Origin: Gammaproteobacteria bacterium
GTDB taxonomy: Bacteria; Pseudomonadota; Gammaproteobacteria; VBWC01
NCBI GenBank assembly: GCA_006218035.1
Contig: VBWC01000002.1
Location: forward strand, 124,001-188,000
DNA: 64,000 bases
Direction of reading: 5' to 3'
Each line of letters begins with the position of its first letter. Position 1 is the stretch's first letter. The position numbers and the translations under genes are program-made. The notes beneath the pieces were generated by a model, which saw only the letters and a program-made list of their open reading frames with translations, was not told where the DNA came from and searched no databases. Positions 1 through 12,384 of the stretch are shown here, piece by piece.

Positions 1-3029
<3,029 letters not shown>

Positions 3030-3031
3030 GT

Positions 3032-3991
3032 TCAGCCTTTGGAGTAGTTGTGACGTAACAATCGTTCGTGCCGACGCGCCAGCAGCTGGTCCAGCGAATA
3101 TTCGTCGAGCATGTCGAGGTTATCTTTCAGCGCCGCCTTCAGGCGCGCGGCCATTGTATCGATGTCGCGGTGCACACCGCCCAGCGGCTCCGGTACGACC
3201 TGATCAATCAGCTTTAAATCCAGCAGACGCTGCGCGGTGATGCCCATGGCTTCCGCCGCCTCCGGTGCCTTGGCCGCATCCTTCCACAGAATCGCCGCGC
3301 AACCCTCCGGCGAGATAACCGAATAGACACTGTATTCGAGCATCAATACCTGATCGCCGACGCCAATCGCCAGCGCACCGCCCGAGCCGCCCTCACCAAT
3401 GACGGTACAGATCACCGGCGTCCTGAGTCCGGACATCACCATCAGGTTGCGTGCGATGGCCTCGCTCTGGCCGCGCTCCTCGGCACCTACCCCGGGATAG
3501 GCGCCCGGCGTATCAATAAAGGTGAACAACGGCAGGCCGAACTGTTCGGCCATCTGCATCAAACGCAATGCCTTGCGATAGCCTTCCGGCCGCGGCATGC
3601 CGAAGTTGCGCTGGATCTTTTCCTTGGTGCTGCGCCCCTTGTGATGACCGATGATCATCACCGGACGGCTGTCGAGGCGCGCGATACCACCGATAATGGC
3701 GGCATCATCCGCGTAGGTGCGGTCGCCGTGCAGCTCCTCGAAACCGGTAAACATGCGCGCCACATAGTCCGGCGTGTACGGTCGTTGCGGGTGGCGTGCG
3801 ACCTGTGAGATTTGCCACGCCGAGAGAGACGCGAAAATCGATTCGGTCAGCGTCCTGCTTTTGCTCGCCAGACGTTCGATTTCTTCGTTGATATTGATGC
3901 CGTCATCGTTACCGACGACGTGACGCAGCTCCTCGATCTTGGCCTCGAGTTCGGCAATGGGCTGCTCAAAATCCAGAAAGTTGTGATTCAT
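3032..3991 (-). CDS. accA: Acetyl-CoA carboxylase carboxyltransferase subunit alpha
   Basis: Alpha subunit of the carboxyltransferase half of acetyl-CoA carboxylase. With AccD it moves the carboxyl group from biotin-BCCP to acetyl-CoA, giving malonyl-CoA for fatty acid synthesis. The 319 residues match the family length. The N-terminus ([18 protein letters not shown]) is characteristic, and the crotonase-like core includes [14 protein letters not shown] and [12 protein letters not shown], the last lining the active site. It lies between dnaE (84 nt gap) and tilS (2 nt). Confidence 0.97.
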   Translation of the reverse strand: MNHNFLDFEQPIAELEAKIEELRHVVGNDDGININEEIERLASKSRTLTESIFASLSAWQISQVARHPQRPYTPDYVARMFTGFEELHGDRTYADDAAIIGGIARLDSRPVMIIGHHKGRSTKEKIQRNFGMPRPEGYRKALRLMQMAEQFGLPLFTFIDTPGAYPGVGAEERGQSEAIARNLMVMSGLRTPVICTVIGEGGSGGALAIGVGDQVLMLEYSVYSVISPEGCAAILWKDAAKAPEAAEAMGITAQRLLDLKLIDQVVPEPLGGVHRDIDTMAARLKAALKDNLDMLDEYSLDQLLARRHERLLRHNYSKG

Positions 3992-4075
3992 GCGACGGTG
4001 AAATCTGTCCGGGTTCCAAAACGTGGGATTATAGGGCGATTGCCGCCGGGGATGAAACGATTTGTTTTGCGACGG

Positions 4076-7000
4076 TCAGTAGAGAACGCAAACGCGGTCG
4101 CTGCCGGCCAGCTCACCCAGACGGTGCAGCAGTTCGTCGGTCGGTTTTACCCGCCATTCCTGTCCCAGCACCAGGTCGGCGCGGGCCGACTGCCCGAGAT
4201 AGTGCACGCGCACCGGGCAGCCGCCTTCGCGGAACGGTTGCAGCGTGCGCGCCAGCGATTGGACGAAACCGTTACCGGCGAGACTGTCATCTACGTTGAC
4301 CTGCACACCCTTGGCAAATACCGCACGCGCCTGATCGATGTCCATAATCCGCTCCGCGCTCATGCGGAAACCGCCGGAATACTCATCGACACTGACCGAG
4401 CCTTCCACCACCAGCAGCCGATCCTTGGCCAGCAGATCGCGGTAGGTCCGGTAGCATTCGGCAAACACGCCGATCTCGATCCGGCCGCTGCGATCATCCA
4501 GCGTGACGAATGCGATCCGTTCGCCGCGGCGACTGTTCATCGCGCGCAAGGCGACCACCAGCCCGGCGATAACCACGGTCTGGTCGCGGGTCGGTTTTAG
4601 ATCCACGACCCGCGCGCTGGTGAAGTGCGCCAGCTCCTGCTCGTATTTGTTGATCGGGTGTCCGGTCAGGTACAGGCCCAAGGTTTCCTTTTCGCCGGTC
4701 AGACGCTCGTCTTCGCTCCAGGAGGCAACCTCGATAAACGGACTGCGTGCCTCGTTGCCCGCCCCGGTCACCGCCGGCCCGGCGACATCGCCGATGCTGA
4801 GCGCACCGAACAGGTCGTTCTGCCCGGTGACGCGGTCATTGACATGTTTTTCCGCCATGCTCAGCGCCCGGCCCAGCGACGCCATCAGCGAGGCCCGGTT
4901 CGGCCCCAGGGCGTCCATCGCGCCGCTGCGGATCAATGCCTCGATCACGCGGCGATTGACCTTGCGGCTGTCGACACGACAACAGAAATCGAACAGGTCA
5001 CGAAACGCGCCGTCGTGCTCGCGTTGCTCGACCAGCGCCTCGACAGCGGCCGCGCCAACGCCCTTGATTGCGCCCAGACCATACAGAATCGTGGTATCGC
5101 CGCGCGCCGTGAATGCGCAGGCACAGGCATTGACATCCGGCGGCGTCACGGTCAGCTTCATATCGCGACACTCGTCGATCAGCGTCACGACCTTATCCGT
5201 GTTGTCCATGTCCGCCGACAGCACCGCTGCCATGAATGCCGCCGGATAATGCGCCTTCAAATAGGCGGTCTGGTAGGCAAGCAGTGCGTAGGCCGCCGAG
5301 TGCGACTTGTTGAATCCGTAGCCGGCGAATTTCTCCATCAGATCGAATATGTAAGACGCCAGACTGGTCTCGATGCCGCGGCCCTGTGCGCCGGTGACGA
5401 AGACCTCGCGCTGCATGGCCATTTCCTCGGCCTTCTTCTTGCCCATCGCGCGACGCAGCAGATCGGCGCCGCCCAGCGAATAGCCGGCCAGCACCTGCGC
5501 AATCTGCATGACCTGCTCCTGGTACAGGATCACCCCGTAGGTCGGCTGCAGGATCGGCTCGAGATCGGGATGGGGATAATCGACGCGCTCCCGACCGTGC
5601 TTGCGATTGATAAAGTCGTCCACCATGCCGGATTGCAGCGGGCCGGGACGGAACAACGCGACCAGCGCGATGACGTCTTCGAAACGGTCCGGCTGCAGGC
5701 GCTTGATCAGGTCCTTCATGCCGCGCGACTCCAGCTGGAACACGGCCGTCGTCGCGCAACGCTTGAGCAGATCGAACGTCGCCTTGTCATCCATCGGCAG
5801 CGTCCCGATATCGAGCGGTGCGGCATGCGCGTCGGTGGCCGACTGGTTAACAATCCGCACCGCACGATCAATGATCGTCAGCGTGCGCAGCCCCAGAAAG
5901 TCGAACTTGACCAGGCCGACGGCCTCGACATCATCCTTGTCAAATTGGGTCACCGTCGCGGTAACGCCCTGCTCGCAGTAGAGTGGCGTGAAATCGGTCA
6001 GATCGGACGGCGCGATCACCACGCCACCGGCATGCTTGCCGGCGTTGCGCGCCAACCCTTCGAGCGAGCGCGCCAGATCGATCAGTCCGCGCACTTCCTC
6101 CTCGTTGTCGTAACGATCGCGCAGCAGCTCCTCCTGTTCCAGCGCCTTGTCCAGCGTTATGCCGATCTCGAACGGAATCAGCTTGGCGATCTGGTCAACG
6201 AAGCCATACGGATGACCGAGCACGCGGCCGACGTCGCGCACCACTGCCTTGGCCGCCATACTGCCGTAGGTGATGATCTGCGATACGCGTTCGCGGCCAT
6301 AGCGCTGCGCAACATAATCGATCACGCGGTCGCGCCCTTCCATGCAGAAATCGATATCGAAATCCGGCAGCGACACGCGCTCCGGATTCAGAAACCGCTC
6401 GAACAGCAGGTCGTACCCGATCGGATCAAGATCGGTGATGCCTAGCGCATAGGCCACCAGCGAGCCGGCACCGGAACCGCGCCCGGGCCCGACCGGGATG
6501 CCGTTCTCCCGCGCCCAGCGGATGAAATCCGCGACAATCAGAAAATAGCCGGGGAAGCCCATGCCGATAATGACATCGAGCTCGTGGCGCAACCGTTCGT
6601 CGTACGGGGCACGCATCTGCGCCATGTCCTGCTCATTCTGCGCCGCGATCTTGTGCAGGCGCCGGTCGAGTCCCGCGCCCGCCTGCTCGATGAAATACGC
6701 CTCCGCTGTCGTGCCGGCGGGCACCGGGAAATCGGGTAACGCGTTCTGGCCGAGTGTCAGCTCGAGATTGCAACGCCGCGCGATCTCGACGGTGTTTTCG
6801 AGCGCTTCCGGTATGTCGGCAAACAGCTCCGCCATCTCCTGCGGCGAACGCAAATACTGCTGCTCCGTATAGAGGCGCGGCCGCCGCGGATCGGCAAGCG
6901 TGCGGCCGTCGTGGACACAGACGCGCGCCTCGTGCGCCTCGAAATCGTCCCGGCCCAAAAAGTGCACATCATTGGTCGCAACCACCGGTGTATCGGTCGC

Positions 7001-7567
7001 CAGCGCGAGGTCGACGGCCGCGTGCAGATAGTCCTCTTCGTGCTCGCGGCCGGTACGGCACAGCTCGATATAGAAACGCCCCGGAAACAGTGCCCGCCAT
7101 CCCGCGAGCAGTTGTTTGGCGCGCTTGGCGTCGCCGGCCAGCAAGGCCTGGCCGATATCGCCGTGGCGGGCGCCGGACAATGCGATGAGGCCGTCCGTGG
7201 CCGATTCCAGCCATTCCCGATTGAGCAGAGGCACACCCTGATGCTGGCCTTCGGTGTAGCTGCGTGTCACCAAACGGGTCAGGTTCAGGTAACCGGTCCG
7301 GTTTTGGCACAGCAGAATCAGGCGTGCCGGCGTTTTCTGCTGGCCGTGTTCGCGGATACGCAGGTCGACGCCGATCAGCGGCTTGACACCCGCCGCCAGC
7401 GCCGCGCGGTAAAACTTCACCATCGCAAACAGATTGCCCTGATCGGTGACGGCGACCGCCGGCATACCAGCTGCGGCCGCTGCCCGCACCAGCGGACCGA
7501 CCCGGACGATACCGTTGGCCAGGGAATACTCACTGTGCACACAAAGATGAACGAATGGAGCTGACAT
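4076..7567 (-). CDS. dnaE: DNA polymerase III subunit alpha
   Basis: Catalytic subunit of the replicative polymerase. The 1163 residues agree with DnaE1 (E. coli 1160). The PHP domain is at the N-terminus (FVHLCVHSEYSLANG). The C-family palm carries GPGRGSGAGSLVAYALGI and the catalytic pair PDFDIDFCMEGRDRVIDY; helix-hairpin-helix, OB-fold and tau-binding C-terminal regions follow. It is followed on the same strand by accA, as in many gammaproteobacteria. A 606-codon open frame on the opposite strand (4625-6445) is a high-GC shadow. Confidence 0.98.
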   Translation of the reverse strand: MSAPFVHLCVHSEYSLANGIVRVGPLVRAAAAAGMPAVAVTDQGNLFAMVKFYRAALAAGVKPLIGVDLRIREHGQQKTPARLILLCQNRTGYLNLTRLVTRSYTEGQHQGVPLLNREWLESATDGLIALSGARHGDIGQALLAGDAKRAKQLLAGWRALFPGRFYIELCRTGREHEEDYLHAAVDLALATDTPVVATNDVHFLGRDDFEAHEARVCVHDGRTLADPRRPRLYTEQQYLRSPQEMAELFADIPEALENTVEIARRCNLELTLGQNALPDFPVPAGTTAEAYFIEQAGAGLDRRLHKIAAQNEQDMAQMRAPYDERLRHELDVIIGMGFPGYFLIVADFIRWARENGIPVGPGRGSGAGSLVAYALGITDLDPIGYDLLFERFLNPERVSLPDFDIDFCMEGRDRVIDYVAQRYGRERVSQIITYGSMAAKAVVRDVGRVLGHPYGFVDQIAKLIPFEIGITLDKALEQEELLRDRYDNEEEVRGLIDLARSLEGLARNAGKHAGGVVIAPSDLTDFTPLYCEQGVTATVTQFDKDDVEAVGLVKFDFLGLRTLTIIDRAVRIVNQSATDAHAAPLDIGTLPMDDKATFDLLKRCATTAVFQLESRGMKDLIKRLQPDRFEDVIALVALFRPGPLQSGMVDDFINRKHGRERVDYPHPDLEPILQPTYGVILYQEQVMQIAQVLAGYSLGGADLLRRAMGKKKAEEMAMQREVFVTGAQGRGIETSLASYIFDLMEKFAGYGFNKSHSAAYALLAYQTAYLKAHYPAAFMAAVLSADMDNTDKVVTLIDECRDMKLTVTPPDVNACACAFTARGDTTILYGLGAIKGVGAAAVEALVEQREHDGAFRDLFDFCCRVDSRKVNRRVIEALIRSGAMDALGPNRASLMASLGRALSMAEKHVNDRVTGQNDLFGALSIGDVAGPAVTGAGNEARSPFIEVASWSEDERLTGEKETLGLYLTGHPINKYEQELAHFTSARVVDLKPTRDQTVVIAGLVVALRAMNSRRGERIAFVTLDDRSGRIEIGVFAECYRTYRDLLAKDRLLVVEGSVSVDEYSGGFRMSAERIMDIDQARAVFAKGVQVNVDDSLAGNGFVQSLARTLQPFREGGCPVRVHYLGQSARADLVLGQEWRVKPTDELLHRLGELAGSDRVCVLY

Positions 7568-7663
7568 ACGCCTAGTGTCGAGTTTCAGATACGGACTTGC
7601 AAGGGCCGGAGCGGCCGCCTTCCGGCGCCAGCAAACGGGACCGAAACGATCAAACGAATATAA

Positions 7664-8278
7664 TTAGCTATTAACCCTAACCATATGACTAACAGGAAAA
7701 AATGAACGTCTATGTATGGGCGACACCCCGAGCGCATGGAGTCGCTCGACATGGTCCCGCGTCGGATATCCCTTGTGCGCGGCGAAGCCATAACCGGGAT
7801 ATTGCCGATCCAGCTCCACCATCTCCCGATCGCGCTCCACCTTGGCGAGTATCGACGCGGCCGATATCGCCGGTACCAGCGCATCGCCGCGGATAATCGC
7901 CTCGGCCGCGCAGGCGACGCGGGGGCAGTGCGTGCCATCGACCAGTATTTTACAAGGCGCAATCGCCAGGCCGTTCACCGCCCGCGCCATCGCCAGCAAG
8001 GTCGCCTGCAGGATGTTCATATCGTCGATCTCGCCGACGTCGGCGCGGCCGATGGCATAACACAGCGCATGGCTGCGTATCTGTTCCGCCAGCCTCTCGC
8101 GCCGCAGTGGCGACAACTTCTTCGAATCGTCCAATCCCGCGATAGGATATTCCGGGGCGAGTATCACGGCGGCCGCGACCACCGGCCCGGCCAGCGGCCC
8201 CCTGCCAGCCTCGTCGACCCCGGCGATGAGAATGGCATTGTCTGCTAACAGATCACGATGGTCTTCAGTCATTGGCAT
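7664..8278 (-). CDS. rnhB: Ribonuclease HII
   Basis: Cleaves the RNA strand of RNA-DNA hybrids and removes misincorporated ribonucleotides. The 204 residues match the family. The [13 protein letters not shown] signature gives two acidic catalytic residues (D22, E23); a later D in KILVDGT and the KVERD region are also present. It starts 6 nt after the lpxB stop, and lpxB-rnhB-dnaE is the usual gammaproteobacterial order. Met3 is an equally possible start. The 96 nt between rnhB and dnaE show no obvious feature. Confidence 0.96.
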   Translation of the reverse strand: MPMTEDHRDLLADNAILIAGVDEAGRGPLAGPVVAAAVILAPEYPIAGLDDSKKLSPLRRERLAEQIRSHALCYAIGRADVGEIDDMNILQATLLAMARAVNGLAIAPCKILVDGTHCPRVACAAEAIIRGDALVPAISAASILAKVERDREMVELDRQYPGYGFAAHKGYPTRDHVERLHALGVSPIHRRSFFPVSHMVRVNS

Positions 8279-8284
8279 CTATAT

Positions 8285-9478
8285 TTATACTGATTGATTG
8301 TCGAGCAACGCCAGAATAGCGGTGGCCGCTTTATCGCTCGCCCCCTGCCGCAGGGTGAGATGCAACTGCTCGAACACCTTCCCGAGCTCGCTCACACGGC
8401 CCGGATTATCGAGATAATCAAGCAATGCGCCGGCGAGATTAACGGCGGTCGCACGTTCCTGAATAAACTCCGGCACCAGATCCGTGCCCGCCAGCAGATT
8501 CGGCAAGGCAAACCGCCGGATACTGACCATACGCTTCAACAAAAAATGGGTCAGCGGCGCGAGACGATAGGCCATGACCATCGGCCGCTTTAACAGCATG
8601 GCCTCCAGCGTCGCCGTACCGCTGGCCACCAGCACGATGTCCGCTGCCGCCATCACATCGTGAGCACGGCCATCGCAAAGCGTGATTGGCAGATCACAGC
8701 CGGCGCCAGCCAGTAGCTGCTCAAACCGCTCGCGCACTGCGCGATTAATTAACGGGGCCACAAAATGCAGTTGCGGGTACTTCTCCAGACAGCGGGCCGC
8801 CGCGTCGATAAACAGCGGTGCCAGCTGATTCACTTCCGACAGCCGGCTGCCCGGCAACAGCGCAATAATCGTTTTCTGTCCGGGTAACTGCAATTTCTCC
8901 CGCGCGGCCACACGATCGATGACCAACGGGATCGTATCCGCCAGCGGATGACCGACGAAGCAGACGTTGACATCCGAGCGGCGGTAGAATTCGGCCTCGA
9001 ACGGGAACAACGTCAGCATCAGATCCGCCGCCCGCGCGATCTTTTTGACACGCGACTGGCGCCACGCCCATACCGATGGGCTGACGTAGTGAACGGTTCG
9101 GATACCGCCCCGCCGGAGACGCTGCTCGAGACCCAGATTGAAGTCAGGCGCATCGATACCGATGAATACGTCCGGAGGATTTACCAGAAAGTGCCGTGCC
9201 AGCCGGGCGCGGATCGCGCGCAGCTCGCGATAATGTTTCAGTACCTCGACCAGCCCCATCACCGCAAGCCTTTCCGCCGGCACGATCACACTGCAACCGG
9301 CGGCCGCCATCTGCGGCCCGGCCACGCCTTCGAACACGGCATCGGGGTGCCGCGCGTGAATCGCGCGAATCAAGCCGGCGCCGAGCTGATCCCCCGACGC
9401 CTCACCGGCTACGACGCCGATGCGCAACACGTGATCACGACTACCGGTAATTGACCAGCCGGAAACCCGACGGAGCAC
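8285..9478 (-). CDS. lpxB: Lipid-A-disaccharide synthase
   Basis: Inner-membrane-associated glycosyltransferase that joins UDP-diacylglucosamine and lipid X to make the lipid A disaccharide. Family signatures include VAGEASGD, GIDAPDFN, HYVSPSVWAWR, LLPGSR and PNLLAG. It lies 10 nt after lpxA. The start is uncertain: a GTG at 9478 gives 397 residues, while a second GTG at 9430 (VLRIGVVAGEASGD) fits the E. coli N-terminus better, and neither has a strong ribosome binding site. Its presence shows a normal LPS-bearing outer membrane. Confidence 0.96.
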   Translation of the reverse strand: MLRRVSGWSITGSRDHVLRIGVVAGEASGDQLGAGLIRAIHARHPDAVFEGVAGPQMAAAGCSVIVPAERLAVMGLVEVLKHYRELRAIRARLARHFLVNPPDVFIGIDAPDFNLGLEQRLRRGGIRTVHYVSPSVWAWRQSRVKKIARAADLMLTLFPFEAEFYRRSDVNVCFVGHPLADTIPLVIDRVAAREKLQLPGQKTIIALLPGSRLSEVNQLAPLFIDAAARCLEKYPQLHFVAPLINRAVRERFEQLLAGAGCDLPITLCDGRAHDVMAAADIVLVASGTATLEAMLLKRPMVMAYRLAPLTHFLLKRMVSIRRFALPNLLAGTDLVPEFIQERATAVNLAGALLDYLDNPGRVSELGKVFEQLHLTLRQGASDKAATAILALLDNQSV

Positions 9479-9488
9479 GACCGCATCG

Positions 9489-10259
9489 CTATCTCACGAT
9501 GCCACGGGTCGAGCGGGCGAGAAATTCGACGAACAGATTGACCTCAGGGAACTCGGCTGTCATCGCGGCGAGCTGCTCACGCGCCTGATCGACCGTCAAT
9601 CCGGACTTGTAGAGAATCTTGTAGGCGCGACGCAGACCCGAGAGCGCGGCCGCGCTGAAGCCGCGCCGCTTCAGTCCTTCAACGTTCAGGCCGTAAGGCC
9701 GCGCCATGTGCCCGGATACCATCAGGTACGGCGGCACGTCCTTCGGTATCACGCTACCCATCGCCGTAAAACCGTGCGCGCCGATCACGCAGAATTGATG
9801 TACCAACGTAAATCCGCCCAGTATCGCGTGGTCGTCCACCGTGACATGTCCGGCGAGCGATGCGGCGTTGGCAAAAATTACGTTGTTGCCGACGATGCAG
9901 TCGTGCGCGATATGCACGTAGGCCATGATCCAGTTGTCGTTGCCGATGCGCGTCATCCCGCCACCCTGCACGGTGCCGCGGTGGATCGTGCAGGACTCGC
10001 GGAAGGTATTGCGATCGCCGATTTCAAGCCGCGTGTCTTCCCCGGCGAATTTCTTGTCCTGCGGGACCTCGCCGATCGATGCAAACTGGAATATGCGGTT
10101 GTCGCGGCCAATCCGGGTCGGGCCGTTGATGACCGCGTGCGGACCGATCCACGTCCCCTCGCCGATCTCCACGTCCGGTCCAATTATCGAGAACGGCCCT
10201 ACCGTAACACCTTTGGCTAATCGCGCGCCGGGATCAACGATCGCACGCGTATCGATCAA
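9489..10259 (-). CDS. lpxA: Acyl-ACP:UDP-N-acetylglucosamine O-acyltransferase, TTG start
   Basis: First enzyme of lipid A synthesis: moves a hydroxyacyl chain from ACP to UDP-GlcNAc. It is a left-handed beta-helix of hexapeptide repeats, with the signature [10 protein letters not shown] and catalytic-His context HIAHDC. I chose the TTG at 10259, which overlaps the fabZ stop (TTGA), because the resulting N-terminus ([10 protein letters not shown]) lines up with E. coli MIDKSAFVHP and a purine-rich AGAAGGAAGTGGAG sits just upstream. A GTG at 10283 would add eight residues. Length 256 residues, E. coli 262. Confidence 0.95.
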   Translation of the reverse strand: MIDTRAIVDPGARLAKGVTVGPFSIIGPDVEIGEGTWIGPHAVINGPTRIGRDNRIFQFASIGEVPQDKKFAGEDTRLEIGDRNTFRESCTIHRGTVQGGGMTRIGNDNWIMAYVHIAHDCIVGNNVIFANAASLAGHVTVDDHAILGGFTLVHQFCVIGAHGFTAMGSVIPKDVPPYLMVSGHMARPYGLNVEGLKRRGFSAAALSGLRRAYKILYKSGLTVDQAREQLAAMTAEFPEVNLFVEFLARSTRGIVR

Positions 10260-10705
10260 GGCTCCACTTCCTTCTCGGCGCACATGAGCTCCGCCGTGCT
10301 GACCACCTTGCCATCCACCGTAGCAACACCGTTAAACCGCCAGATGCCGCGCAACGTCCGTGTCACGTCGACTTTCAGAATCAACTGATCGCCGGGCTCG
10401 ACCGGGTGCTTGAAGCGCGCATTGTCTATACCGACCAGGTAATAAAGAGACTTGTCATCGGGACGCGAATTCGTCGACTTGAACGCCAGTATGCCGGTCG
10501 CTTGCGCCAGCGCCTCAAGCACCAGCACGCCGGGCATGACCGGCTTGATCGGAAAATGGCCCAGAAAATAGGGCTCGTTGAAGGTAACGTTCTTCAGCGC
10601 CGTCAGCGATTCGCCGGGCACACATTCGAGAACCCTGTCGATCAACAAAAACGGATAGCGGTGCGGCAGATGCTGCAGTACTTCATTGATATTCATTTTT
10701 ATCAC
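10256..10705 (-). CDS. fabZ: (3R)-hydroxyacyl-ACP dehydratase FabZ
   Basis: Dehydrates 3-hydroxyacyl-ACP in fatty acid elongation. The 149-residue hot-dog fold protein has [13 protein letters not shown] at the N-terminus, the catalytic His motif [13 protein letters not shown], and the catalytic Glu in LVLEALAQ. It overlaps the lpxA start, so translation is probably coupled, balancing fatty acid and lipid A synthesis as in other gammaproteobacteria. Met4 (10696) is an alternative start. Confidence 0.96.
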   Translation of the reverse strand: MIKMNINEVLQHLPHRYPFLLIDRVLECVPGESLTALKNVTFNEPYFLGHFPIKPVMPGVLVLEALAQATGILAFKSTNSRPDDKSLYYLVGIDNARFKHPVEPGDQLILKVDVTRTLRGIWRFNGVATVDGKVVSTAELMCAEKEVEP

Positions 10706-10784
10706 TTGATTATCATCTTTTCAATAAACCATCCCGGATGATCGCAGTATCGGCGGCAACGGTCCGGCAGAGTTCGCCGGTTTG

Positions 10785-11798
10785 TCATTCTTCCTGCGCC
10801 TTCACACCACCAACACGACGCGCCAAATCATCCAGATGACGCAAACGTGCCATATTTTTCCGCCATACGATGCTGGGTTCCGCCGGCATCCCCGACGAGT
10901 AGACTCCGGGCGCGGTGATCGACTTCAACACAAATGTCATCCCGGTAATATGAACATCATCGGCAATATCCAGATGGCCGGAAATCCCGGCACCGCCGCC
11001 TATGGTACAGCGCCGCCCTATCTTCGTGCTACCGGCAATACCGACGCAACCGGCGATGGCGGTATGGGCGCCAACGCTGACATTGTGGCCAATCTGAATC
11101 TGGTTATCCAGCTTTACGCCGTCTTCGAGCACCGTATCTTCAATCGCGCCGCGGTCGACCGTGGTATTCGCACCGATCTCGACATCATCCCCAATACTGA
11201 CTCCACCGAGCTGCGGCACCTTGATCCATACGCCGTTGTCGTTGGCCAGTCCGAATCCGTCACTGCCGAGCACAACGCCGGGATGTATCAACGCACGCTC
11301 ACCGATTCTCACCCGGCTACACACCGTCACGTTGGCAAGCAGGCGGCTATCGTTACCGATGGTTACGTCAGGGCCTACGACGCAACCAGGACCGACATAG
11401 GCGTTCCGACCGATGACCACCCCGGGCTCAACAACGGCGTTCGCCCCAACAAACGCGGTGTGATCGATATCGCAGCCACTGGCGACGCTGGCAGTCGGGT
11501 GTATCCCGGCTGAGCTGGACGGCAACGGGTTGAGTATTGCGGCAATACGCGCATATCCGGCATACGGGTTCTTGACGATTAACGCGTTCGACGGACAGAC
11601 CTCCCGGTCCGCCGCGGACACAATCGTCGCCGACGCCGCGTTCGTCGCGAGATACTTTCGATAGCGGGAATTCGCAAGAAACGTGATATCGCCAGGCCGG
11701 GCATTCTGCAATGTGGCGATACCGGTTATCACGCAGTCCGGGTCGCCGGCGACCTCACCACCTATTCGTCTGGCCAGTTCTCCGAGCGTCCATGCCAC
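10785..11798 (-). CDS. lpxD: UDP-3-O-(3-hydroxyacyl)glucosamine N-acyltransferase
   Basis: Third step of lipid A synthesis; N-acylates UDP-3-O-acyl-glucosamine. The N-terminal uridine-binding domain is followed by hexapeptide repeats (GCDIDHTAFVGANAVVEPGV and so on) and the catalytic-His region DNQIQIGHNVSVG. The 337 residues match the family (E. coli 341). It starts 3 nt after the skp stop. The 79 nt before fabZ hold nothing I can name. Confidence 0.96.
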   Translation of the reverse strand: MAWTLGELARRIGGEVAGDPDCVITGIATLQNARPGDITFLANSRYRKYLATNAASATIVSAADREVCPSNALIVKNPYAGYARIAAILNPLPSSSAGIHPTASVASGCDIDHTAFVGANAVVEPGVVIGRNAYVGPGCVVGPDVTIGNDSRLLANVTVCSRVRIGERALIHPGVVLGSDGFGLANDNGVWIKVPQLGGVSIGDDVEIGANTTVDRGAIEDTVLEDGVKLDNQIQIGHNVSVGAHTAIAGCVGIAGSTKIGRRCTIGGGAGISGHLDIADDVHITGMTFVLKSITAPGVYSSGMPAEPSIVWRKNMARLRHLDDLARRVGGVKAQEE

Positions 11799-11801
11799 CC
11801 G

Positions 11802-12350
11802 TCATTCACCGGGCTTCTTGCTGGACTTGGTATTGGCCGGTGCCGGCAACTGCCGCAGACGTTGCAGAACCTGTTCGCTTATATCAATCGCTTCGGAGGC
11901 ATAAACAACACCTTCACCGACGATCAGATCAAACCCCTTTTCCTTGGCAAGTTCATTGATCACTTTAAGAACCTCTTTCTGCAGCTTCGCCAACTCATCG
12001 TTACGGCGCAGATTCAGGTCCTCCCGAAACTCCTCTTTTGCCCGCCGCACATCCCGTTTACGAGCGATTACATCGCGCTCGAGTTTCTGACGCTCCGATT
12101 CGCTCATGATGGCCGTATCCCGGCCGAGCTTCTCCTCCGCACGCTTGATGCTAGCATCCTCCGCCTCAAGGTCTTCCTTGCGCTGCGCGAATTCACGTTC
12201 AAGATCATTGCGGGCCGCCTCCGCCTGAGGGGCCATTTCGAGCACTTTAATCGGATTGATGAACCCGATTTTGATGTCAGCGAACGCCAGTCCCGGCAAC
12301 AACACAGCGGCGGTCAGCACGACCAAAAGACAACGATTAAGGCTTTGCAA
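11802..12350 (-). CDS. skp: Periplasmic chaperone Skp/OmpH
   Basis: Trimeric periplasmic chaperone that carries unfolded outer-membrane proteins to the Bam complex. The signal peptide (LLVVLTAAVLLPGLAFA) is followed by DIKIGFINPIKVLE and a long charged coiled coil. The same frame is open back to 12443, but that overlaps the bamA 3' end and gives an improbably long leader. I place the start at a TTG at 12350, with GAGAGGA about 8 nt upstream, giving about 182 residues. The start remains uncertain. It lies between bamA and lpxD, the standard context. Confidence 0.9.
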   Translation of the reverse strand: MQSLNRCLLVVLTAAVLLPGLAFADIKIGFINPIKVLEMAPQAEAARNDLEREFAQRKEDLEAEDASIKRAEEKLGRDTAIMSESERQKLERDVIARKRDVRRAKEEFREDLNLRRNDELAKLQKEVLKVINELAKEKGFDLIVGEGVVYASEAIDISEQVLQRLRQLPAPANTKSSKKPGE

Positions 12351-12384
12351 AACTCCTGTCCTCTCTATTCGATATGCCAAAAAA

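Noticed and set aside
4625-6445. 606-codon open frame on the plus strand
   Set aside because: Antisense to dnaE; no domain or start context.
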